Positions 8,434 through 13,779 of a stretch of DNA of 13,779 nt are shown here, piece by piece; positions within the stretch are counted from its first letter, which is position 1; each line of letters opens with the position of its first letter. The stretch lies in assembly GCA_025363495.1 (NCBI GenBank), contig JANYDR010000513.1:1-13779 (forward strand). Reading direction: 5' to 3'. The notes below the pieces were generated by a model. That model saw nothing but the letters and a program-made list of their open reading frames with translations. It made no database searches and was not told where the DNA came from. The position numbers were made by a program, and so were the translations under genes. This DNA is from Cyclobacteriaceae bacterium (GTDB taxonomy: Bacteria > Bacteroidota > Bacteroidia > Cytophagales > Cyclobacteriaceae).

Positions 8434-9394
8434 AGTGAAGAACCTTCTTGTCGTTGGGCCAACCGCGAATTTGAAAAGTGTTCTCGCAGGCGGATGGACA
8501 CTTCGTTGGATGACAAGTGATGAAACGATTTTTCCGAAAGACATGCCGACACTTTATACTGCCTTGCAGAAAGAGTTTTCGAACGTCTCTCTGGCAAATT
8601 CATTGAATGAGCTAAAGACAAAAGCATCAAAAGCTGACGCGATTATAGTGGCTGCAGGAGAGCAGGCTTATGCGGAAGGCTTTGGTAGTATTCATGATCT
8701 CTCATTGCCCGAAGATCAAATTGAATTAATAAAAGCTGCGCAAGCATCTGGCAAGCCGGTTATATTGGTCATGATCGCCGGACGTCCAAGGGTCATCACA
8801 AAAATCTATAAAGATTGTGCAGCAGTTCTTTTCGCTGGACTCCCCGGATTTGAGGGCGGCCAGGCCATTGCTGAAATTATTAGTGGTAAGGTTAATCCAA
8901 GTGCAAAGATGAGTTTCAATTTTCCTTATGGTGTGAATCATCTTGTGCCACACAATCATAAGTCAGCTGAGTCAGTACTCGCTCATGAAATTGAAAACCC
9001 TATTGCCCTGGTACGCTTCGGAGAAGGAATGAGTTATTCGGCTTTTGAATACAGTAACCTTCAGTTAAGTGACTCTGTTTTGACATCAGCATCTGGAGAG
9101 ATTAAGGCAACCGTCAATGTTAAAAACACAAGCAATAGAGAAGGAAAAGAAGCTGTTCTGTGGTTTTTATTTGATGAAGTAGCTAGTATCACACGGCCTG
9201 TACGGGATTTGAAGTATTATGATAAACTATCCATCAAAGCAGGAGAGTCGGCGAATTTCACCTTCACAATCCGTCCTGACGAAAGTCTGTGGTTCCCCAA
9301 TAAAAAAGGCGAAAAAATTCTTGAGGATGGTTATTTCACACTTACCGTTGGTCCACTCAAAACCCGCTTTAAGTTGCAAAGAGCTGCTAAATAG
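8429..9394 (+). pseudogene. GH3 fragment 3: GH3-C and fibronectin type III-like domains
   Basis: Family sequence resumes at about 8429 (AKVKNLLVVGPTANLK) in the next frame. The GH3-C domain includes GFEGGQAIAEIISGKVNPSA. The fibronectin-like domain starts near 9100 and ends with the usual strand (ILEDGYFTLTVGPLKTRFKL). An ATG at 8405 opens the same frame but lies inside fragment 2's coding sequence, so it is unlikely to be a real start. Confidence 0.8.
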
Positions 9395-9420
9395 ATCATA
9401 CCTATTCTACTTTGTTGAAA

Positions 9421-9564
9421 CTTAATATTCATTTGCTCTAATGCTTTGTGCATCATGCGAATATGTGTTGCTGACATCTCTTCTATAAGATTTTTTCTGC
9501 GCCGCATGTAGGTTCTAAGCGTTCGTGTAAAGCTATCCGGCTGAAAACTGGTAGGAGTGATGAA
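9421..9564 (-). pseudogene. Relic of an IS110-family transposase (internal segment)
   Basis: On the minus strand the frame from 9564 down to 9421 reads about 48 codons. They include SFQPDSFTRTLRTYMRRR (from 9549), then KNLIEEMSATHIRMMHKALEQ, then MNIK. This is the well-conserved middle of IS110 transposases, which typically read SFQPDE..TR.LR.Y.R.R and then M.KAL.QMN..L (from memory). After MNIK at 9421 the similarity stops (FQQSRIG instead of the expected LHNVISDI-like sequence), 26 bases after the glycoside hydrolase stop. Upstream it fades before an in-frame TGA at 9601-9603. No start, catalytic DEDD residues or ends are present, so it is a short dead remnant. Confidence 0.75.
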
Positions 9565-9607
9565 ATTGGTAGCATGACAAAGTAGGATTAAACCAACTGG
9601 TCAAATT

Positions 9608-10213
9608 CTATAAATAATTTACACTTTCGATCTTCAAGTTCTTGTCAAAAACATAATTTCTTGGAATGCCGGTAGGGATGTTTACCAATGCGATCGCCTC
9701 CTGATCAATAGCTTCCAGGTACATCATCAATGCTCTAAGGCTATTTCCATGAGCCACTATTAATATATTTTTTCCAGCTTTTAGCGCTGGTTCTATCTCA
9801 GATTTGTAATAAGGTATAGTTCGGTTGAAGGTATCCTCCAGGCTTTCGCCATCCGGTGGGCGTGTCGCATAACTCCTTCTCCACAAATCCACTTGAGCCT
9901 CACCATACTTAATGATAGTTTCTGCTTTATTCAGTCCCTGCAGACTTCCATACATACGTTCATCCAGTGCATGAGTTTTTATTACAGTTAAATCTGTTTT
10001 TCCAATTTCAAAAAGAATAATCCTTAATGTCTCCTGGGCTCGTTTCAGCATCGACGTATAGGCAGTTGAATAAGTAAAACCTTTCAATTTAATAGCTGCC
10101 AACCGGGCTTCTTCTTCTCCCAAGGGAGTGAGCTCGACATCAAGACTTCCTGTAAAGCGGTTTTCCAGGTTATATGTCGATTGTCCGTGACGGATTAACG
10201 TTAATAATGACAT
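9608..10213 (-). CDS. gpmA: 2,3-bisphosphoglycerate-dependent phosphoglycerate mutase (short form)
   Basis: Interconverts 3- and 2-phosphoglycerate in glycolysis and gluconeogenesis, in the cytoplasm. The histidine phosphatase motif is LIRHGQSTYN with the phospho-acceptor His9 and Arg8. Further conserved parts are NRFTGSLDVELTPLG, Arg58 (SMLKRAQETL), Glu85 (LDERMYGSLQGLNK), WRRSY (111-115), His155 (VAHGNSLRAL) and the family ending NIPTGIPRNYVFD. At 201 aa it is shorter than the about 250-aa E. coli enzyme: the insertion between WRRSY and the PDGESLEDT segment is missing, as in other short bacterial forms. The usual Trp in QSTWN is Tyr. It is the only intact gene between the broken hydrolase and the stress-type cluster, and stands alone on the minus strand. 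Confidence 0.93.
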   Translation of the reverse strand: MSLLTLIRHGQSTYNLENRFTGSLDVELTPLGEEEARLAAIKLKGFTYSTAYTSMLKRAQETLRIILFEIGKTDLTVIKTHALDERMYGSLQGLNKAETIIKYGEAQVDLWRRSYATRPPDGESLEDTFNRTIPYYKSEIEPALKAGKNILIVAHGNSLRALMMYLEAIDQEAIALVNIPTGIPRNYVFDKNLKIESVNYL

Positions 10214-10403
10214 TTTTTTCGCTTAATAAGCGTTCCTCGACGGCTAAGGTATAATCTTTAAACTCAATCACTTGAGAAATCTTGCACAGTAATGCGGTAA
10301 CGAAATCCGCGAATAATGTAAGTCTTTTTGAAAAAGGTGTAATCCGGATGGTCGATAGTAAGTTCACCTTTGTGCCTTTGCTACGAGTCGAAAGCGAATA
10401 GAA
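10214..10403. other. Divergent intergenic region between gpmA and the BON gene
   Basis: This 190-bp gap must hold promoters for both directions. I looked for the Bacteroidota pattern TTTG with TAnnTTTG at normal spacing and found no convincing match on either strand. On the gpmA side TACCTTAG (near 10245-10252) differs from the -7 box at one base but lacks a well-placed -33 box. Confidence 0.4.
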
Positions 10404-10784
10404 ATGAAGACAAATGAAGCATTGCAACGAGACGTTCAGGATGCCATTAAATGGGAACCCTTACTGAATGCGGCTGAGATTGGTGTCACCGTTAAAGATG
10501 GTGTGGTCACGCTATCAGGAACTGTTGATAGCTACCCTAAGAAGATCGAAGCTGAAGCGGCAGCAGAAAGAGTCGCAGGAGTCAGGGCTGTCATTGAATG
10601 CATTAATGTTCAGGGGGGAACTCCTTCCAAAAAAGATGATGCTGAAATTACCAAACAACTACTGAAGGCCTTTAAATGGAATTGGAAGATTCCGGAAAAC
10701 GATGTCAAGGTGCTCGTTGAAAATGGATGGGTCACTTTGCAAGGAGTTTTCAACTGGAACTATCAAAAGGACGCTGCAAAGTAA
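10404..10784 (+). pseudogene. BON-domain protein, truncated inside its second BON domain
   Basis: The frame encodes 126 aa from ATG 10404. The first BON domain is complete (about residues 6-70: ALQRDVQDAIKWEPLLNA, GVTVKDGVVTLSGTVDS, AAERVAGVRAV). A second starts near residue 79 (DDAEITKQLLKAFKWNWKIP) and stops abruptly at NWNYQKDAAK, where the family goes on with a helix and the G-V...N motif. Related proteins in Bacteroidota usually have two or three BON domains and about 220 aa (from memory). No continuation is found in the other frames behind the stop, so a deletion rather than a point mutation is likely. BON proteins are thought to bind membranes or envelope parts and often sit in stress clusters. 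The one complete domain could still be made. Confidence 0.75.
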
Positions 10785-10843
10785 TGTTACAATCCCCTAC
10801 ACTCTTGATCCAAAATTTATGTAGACCTGTTGAGTTACTGAGA

Positions 10844-11299
10844 ATGAAGAAATCAAATAACACTTTATCAGGTAGTGAAGAGATTCGCCTGGATAAATTC
10901 GGTGGAACTGGGAAACAATCAAGAATAAGATTTGATACATTACTGGAAGGTATACAGATCATCGATTTTAATTGGTGCTACGTTTATGTGAATGATACGT
11001 TGGTCGGATATGAAAGAACATCAAAGGAAGAATTTCTAGGTCATTCACTTTTGGAAAGATATCCAGGTATAGAGCATACCCCGGTTTTTAGTTCACTTAA
11101 AAGTTGCATGATCCACCGATCGAAGGCTCAAACCAAAGTTGAGTTTGTCTATCCCGATCTTTCAAAAAAGTGGTTTCAATTAAGCATTGAACCTGTCGAT
11201 ACGGGTATTATGGTGCTGTCCCTGGACATTACCACGCGAAATGAAGCCGATGAAAAAATAAGCAGGGCCAATCACCTCTATTCTCATTCGAGGAGATAG
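10844..11299 (+). pseudogene. Sensor histidine kinase, N-terminal fragment with PAS domain
   Basis: 151 codons from ATG 10844. A PAS domain covers about residues 25-125: RFDTLLEGIQIIDFNWCYVY, then HSLLERYPGIEHTPVF, and ending MVLSLDITTRNEADEKI, the common PAS-to-next-domain link. Related Bacteroidota kinases continue after ANHLYS with a helix and the first half of a GAF domain. Here that part is missing and the frame ends in HSRR and TAG (11297-11299). Kinase sequence resumes directly in another frame, so an internal deletion that also shifted the frame explains the break. An earlier start in the same frame (10727) overlaps the BON gene and adds non-family sequence, so 10844 is preferred. Confidence 0.75.
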
Positions 11300-12159
11300 G
11301 TCCACAGTCTCAAGTTATGCGATCCGGTAAGTATTACATCTGTAATGATATTGTAAACGATCTTCACTTGAGGGGATGGGGTTCCTACGCCGTGAAACAG
11401 GGTATTCATTCCTGTATGATATTACCGATTAGAAAAGAAGGTGAGGTCATCGGCACAATTAACTTGTATGCAACGGAACTTGACTTTTTAGGGGAGACGG
11501 AAATTGATTTACTGGTCGAATTGACCTCCGATATTTCGTTTGCACTTGATCTTTTTCAGAAAGCAGAGCATCATAAGGAAACAGAAGAGCTGGTTATAAA
11601 GAATGAAAAGCATTTTCGTTCGCTGATTAAAAAGAGTGCTGATATGATAACCCTCGTTACAGCACAGGGAAAATTGATCTACGCAAGTCCCGCCGTTACA
11701 AAAATACTGGGGTATACACTTGAAGAATTATTGGAAAAGCCTGACTACGAATTCATTCATCCGGATGACATCGAATTATTTAATAAACTCAGGGCGGAGT
11801 TATTGAAGAACCCGGGCGATTCGTTCAGTAACGAACAACGACTTCTTCATAAAGATGGAAGATATATCAAAATAACCGGGAAATCGGACCTGGATTATCT
11901 CAACCTGCAAATAGCGGACAATGGAATTGGAATAGCTTCGGTTTATCAGAATAAGATCTTTGAGATGTTCTTCCGTGTTTCCGGAGAGAGAGAAGGGTCG
12001 GGAATAGGTTTATACATTGTTAAAGAAACGATTACAAAGCTTGGGGGATCAATCATGGTTGAGTCTCATGAGCATGAAGGAACAATATTCATAATTTGCC
12101 TGAAGAACTTTTACACAGCGTCGCATAGTATGTATAGAGATGAACTTTTAATTAAATAA
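11290..12159 (+). pseudogene. Sensor histidine kinase, C-terminal fragment: half GAF, PAS, then HATPase without the phosphoacceptor domain
   Basis: Family sequence starts at about 11290 (EEIGPQSQVMRSGKYYICND), before the first ATG of this frame at 11317, which gives a 280-aa frame. Order: second half of a GAF domain (SCMILPIRKEGEVIGTINLY), a linker (KAEHHKETEELV), a PAS domain (about 11610-11865, ending RLLHKDGRYI), then at once the ATPase domain from KITGKSDLDYLNLQIADNGIGI. The His-containing dimerisation domain and the N-box that should lie between are absent, so a second, in-frame deletion joined codons near 11864-11873. Kept ATPase motifs are DNGIGI (G1), FEMFFRVS (F box) and GSGIGLYIVKE (G2). 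It can neither autophosphorylate nor bind ATP normally. Its stop overlaps the following gene by one base (TAATG). Confidence 0.78.
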
Positions 12160-12632
12160 TGTATATGAAAAAAATATTGATCGCATTGGCCTATAATCCG
12201 ACAACACAAAAAGTGGCCGAAAAAGGATATGCGTTAGGGAAGGCCATAGGGGCGGAGGTGTATTTGTTGCATGTAGTAGCTGAGCCGCTATACTATAGCT
12301 CAACCGCCTATTCTCCTATCATGGGATTTAATGGGTTTGCGGGCCTTGACCTTTCGGGAATTGATGTTTTAGAATCTTTAAAACAAACCTCACAAGAATT
12401 TCTTAATCAATCAAAAAACCACTTATATGATAAATCTATTCATACCCTCATTAAAGGAGGCGACGCGGCTGAATCTATTCTGACAACCGCAAAGGAGTTG
12501 TCAGCAGATGTTATTGTTATTGGCACTCATAGCCGGAGATGGCTCGAGAAGATAGTGATGGGTAGCATAACTGAAAAGGTTTTAAACCATTCCACCGTAC
12601 CACTCTTTGTTGTTCCAACAAAAAAGGAATAG
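12159..12632 (+). CDS. Universal stress protein, UspA family
   Basis: A cytoplasmic 157-aa single-domain protein (155 aa from the second ATG at 12165, which matches the family start MKKILIAL better). The C-terminal nucleotide-binding motif is GTHSRRWLEKIVMGSITEKV (122-141). It fits G-x2-[G/S]-x9-GS, with Ser in place of the second Gly, as in the Bacteroidota subgroup I remember. The N-terminal strand reads ALAYNPTTQKVAEKG, where relatives usually have ALDYDPTAQK, so the Asp expected to touch the nucleotide is Ala11. ATP binding is therefore doubtful. The first ATG overlaps the stop of the kinase fragment (TAATG), so the two are probably co-transcribed and were part of one stress operon. The gene itself looks intact. 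Confidence 0.88.
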   Translation: MYMKKILIALAYNPTTQKVAEKGYALGKAIGAEVYLLHVVAEPLYYSSTAYSPIMGFNGFAGLDLSGIDVLESLKQTSQEFLNQSKNHLYDKSIHTLIKGGDAAESILTTAKELSADVIVIGTHSRRWLEKIVMGSITEKVLNHSTVPLFVVPTKKE

Positions 12633-12676
12633 TAATGACGCAGTTCTGAATAATGGAAACCATTTAAATCAAAGAA

Positions 12677-13117
12677 ATGAAAAGGATAATAATTCTATTT
12701 GCCGTGGCTTTCCTAGTGGTGATAACGCTGATGACTGGTTTTGCACAGGAAAACAAGAAGGCTGCAGCGGCGAGAAGGGAGATTAAAAAAGGGAAGGAAG
12801 ATCTGGAGAAAGCTAAAATTGATTCAGTTGCTGATTATGAAAGTTTTAAAAAAGAATCCGAATTGAAAATCGCCGGCAATAAAAGGAAAATAGAAGTATT
12901 AAAAACAAAGGAAATCAAGGACTGTGAGCAAGTGAAGGCGAAATATGAATCGGAGGTATTAGCGCTCGAACGGAGAAATAATGTTTTGGATGCAAAGATA
13001 AAGAGTGCCGATGTTGAAAAAATTAATCTCTGGTCTGCTTTCAAGCGGGATGTTAATCGCGAGTTGATCGCATTGGGAAAAGCAATTAGAAAAATGGGTG
13101 TGATGAAAGTGAAATAG
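12677..13117 (+). CDS. Secreted coiled-coil protein, probably stress-related
   Basis: 146 aa. A signal peptide is clear: MKR, a hydrophobic core, then GFA and probable cleavage before Gln24, so the mature protein is likely periplasmic. The rest is almost wholly helical and charged, rich in Lys, Glu and Ala, with heptad-like spacing between about residues 30 and 115 (coiled coil), and a conserved-looking tail (NLWSAFKRDVNRELIALGKAIRKMG). I know similar short proteins from Bacteroidota, near BON and Usp genes, but no defined function. It begins 44 bp behind the universal stress gene, with AAAGAA just before the ATG, and fits the same transcription unit. No catalytic residues or metal motifs are visible. 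Confidence 0.8.
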   Translation: MKRIIILFAVAFLVVITLMTGFAQENKKAAAARREIKKGKEDLEKAKIDSVADYESFKKESELKIAGNKRKIEVLKTKEIKDCEQVKAKYESEVLALERRNNVLDAKIKSADVEKINLWSAFKRDVNRELIALGKAIRKMGVMKVK

Positions 13118-13182
13118 TAATGTGACTCTTTGAGTAATTACTATCCAATGTCTTTTAGTAAGCGACTTTTTTGCTTTTGCAT

Positions 13183-13300
13183 CGGAGGTTTCACGCAAAG
13201 ACCGCTAAGGAAACTCGCAGAGTGCGCCAAGACCAAGGAAAGAAATCGCTTTGCGATTCTTCGTGAGTTAGCTTTGCGAAATCTTTGCGTGAAACTGCCG
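13183..13300. repeat. Long imperfect palindrome (dispersed repeat type)
   Basis: The perfect 13-bp arms are GTTTCACGCAAAG (13188-13200) and CTTTGCGTGAAAC (13283-13295). They extend imperfectly outward (CGG 13183-13185 with CCG 13298-13300) and inward. An inner hairpin AATCGC-TTT-GCGATT sits at 13244-13258. Repeats with CACGCAAAG and CTTTGCGTG ends are, from memory, frequent between genes in Bacteroidota. It lies between two convergent genes and could also stop transcription from both sides. Confidence 0.85.
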
Positions 13301-13338
13301 AGAAAAGTGCAATTGACTAAGCGAAATTTGAATTACCA

Positions 13339-13674
13339 TCACACATTTTCCAGATTATACTGTCTTTTTTGGTTGGACTGTTTAAAAAAGGAAGGAGAGA
13401 GTCCTGTAATTTTTTTGAACTGATTGGATAAATGGGCAACGCTGCTGTAATGAAGCTTGTGAGATATTTGTGTCAGGTTGAGCTCGTTGTACACAAATAG
13501 TTCTTTTACTTTTTCAATTTTGTGAAGGATAATATACTGTTGGAGTGTAATGCCTTTTACTTCAGAAAAAATATTGGAAAGATAGGTGTAGTCGTATTTT
13601 AATTTTTCGCTGATGTAGTCGGAGTAATTCATTTTTGGCAAGTTCTCTGAATAGTGGATCATTTCTATTACAAC
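13339..13674 (-). pseudogene. AraC-type regulator, 5' part cut off by an insertion sequence
   Basis: The visible part carries an AraC helix-turn-helix domain: LNLTQISHKLHYSSVAHLSNQFKKITGLSPSFFK is the second helix-turn-helix, preceded by YTYLSNIFSEVKGITLQQYI. A Met codon at 13660-13662 would give 107 aa, but the frame continues upstream as VVIE before MIHYSENLPKMN. That matches a known small Bacteroidota family of about 190 aa in which an HMA-like domain precedes the AraC domain (from memory). At 13675 the sequence changes to an insertion-sequence end, so the N-terminal half is missing. The DNA-binding part could still be made from the internal Met. It converges on the coiled-coil gene across the palindrome. 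Confidence 0.82.
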
Positions 13675-13691
13675 GAGGCTGTAAAATAAAC

Positions 13692-13726
13692 TGTGTCAAA
13701 GCAGGAAAACCACCAACTTTGACACA
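13692..13726. repeat. 10-bp perfect inverted repeat just before the transposase start
   Basis: TGTGTCAAAG (13692-13701) and CTTTGACACA (13717-13726) are perfect reverse complements with a 15-nt loop, ending two bases before the ATG at 13729. It may be a binding site at the element's end, or a hairpin in transcripts entering from outside that limits translation of the transposase. Confidence 0.75.
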
Positions 13727-13728
13727 AT

Positions 13729-13779
13729 ATGAAACAAGAAGAACAATTCAATTTAGAAGAGATCAAGAAAAAGGCCTTG
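13729..13779 (+). CDS. Transposase, IS256/mutator family, first 17 codons
   Basis: ATG at 13729 opens MKQEEQFNLEEIKKKAL, which runs to the end of the window. Acidic, helical starts of this kind are typical for mutator-type transposases. Only the start is visible, so the family call leans on the terminal sequence before it as much as on these residues. Confidence 0.6.
   Translation, partial: MKQEEQFNLEEIKKKAL

Larger units (their letters stand above)
7084..9394 (+). pseudogene. Glycoside hydrolase family 3 (beta-glucosidase-like) lipoprotein, broken by a stop codon and a frameshift
   Basis: Read across its breaks this is one gene of about 770 codons, the usual size for a GH3 enzyme with GH3-N, GH3-C and C-terminal fibronectin-like domains. 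The N-terminus from ATG 7084 has a lipoprotein signal (IMSC, Cys22). TGA at 7429-7431 interrupts the frame at codon 116, yet the same frame continues with family sequence (IAVPAQTWYTFYKDIQEQ). Glycine (GGA) is expected there, so one G-to-T change explains it. Near 8428 the frame moves by one base, after LPL and before AKVKNLLVVGPT. The likely nucleophile is Asp331 (KGVVVTDWEDI), similar to plant exo-glucanase-type GH3. No other damage is visible, so the inactivation is recent or the lesions are sequencing errors. An alternative TTG start at 7078 is less likely. Confidence 0.88.
13675..13779 (+). mobile_element. Left end of an IS256-family-like insertion sequence (runs off the window)
   Basis: From about 13675 (GAGGCTGTAAAATAAACTG) the sequence breaks the AraC-type frame and looks like the terminal inverted repeat of an IS256-type element, followed after 54 bp by a transposase start. 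The right end, the target duplication (about 8-9 bp expected) and the rest of the transposase lie outside the window. The exact first base is uncertain by a few positions. Confidence 0.7.

Noticed and set aside
10170..10427. Minus-strand frame of 85 codons across the gpmA start and the divergent gap
   Set aside because: It overlaps two supported genes, shows no family features, and its composition is that of the opposite strand.
10727..10843. Upstream extension of the PAS fragment
   Set aside because: The extra N-terminal sequence comes from BON coding sequence in another frame and resembles nothing; the ATG at 10844 is the better start.
13130..13423. Plus-strand frame of 97 codons over the palindrome
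   Set aside because: It lies in repeat sequence and then antisense to the AraC-type gene; the protein is arginine/cysteine-rich without family likeness.

Overview
The window looks like a piece of a Bacteroidota chromosome, most likely Cytophagales-like. The reasons are a YfhO-family membrane protein, a vSGLT-type sugar symporter, the short form of GpmA, a small AraC protein of a type I know from Bacteroidota, starts without Shine-Dalgarno sequences (for example at 2991, 4760 and 5748), and short gaps filled with palindromic repeats. No tRNA, rRNA or CRISPR array is visible. Assignments are by eye and from memory of protein families.

Left part (1-7052) is clean and all on the + strand. It holds the C-terminal 545 codons of a YfhO-family membrane protein, galactokinase (galK), a Na+/sugar symporter very like vSGLT, a WYL-domain regulator, and a Tat-exported PLP enzyme of aminotransferase class V. 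galK and the symporter make a coherent uptake-and-phosphorylation module for galactose, and the regulator behind them may control it. Three of the gaps carry repeats: a 21-bp perfect inverted repeat at 1650-1746, a three-unit tandem repeat at 2944-2986 that includes the galK stop codon, and an imperfect palindrome plus 14-bp tandem at 4678-4746.

Right part (7084-13779) is full of broken genes. A family 3 glycoside hydrolase lipoprotein (7084-9394) has an in-frame TGA at 7429 and a frameshift near 8428. Just behind it lies an unannotated relic of an IS110-family transposase on the minus strand (about 9421-9564). gpmA (9608-10213, minus) is intact. Then comes a stress-type cluster on the + strand: a BON-domain protein cut off inside its second domain, a PAS/GAF histidine kinase collapsed by two internal deletions (one removing the phosphoacceptor domain), a UspA-family protein, and a secreted coiled-coil protein. 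After a long imperfect palindrome (13183-13300), the C-terminal part of an AraC-type regulator (minus) is cut by the left end of an apparent IS256-family element, which runs off the window at 13779.

I did not find a convincing new molecular system. The most notable signal is the concentration of lesions and insertion-sequence traces in the right half, next to an intact left half. This suggests local gene decay, or, less likely, assembly errors.
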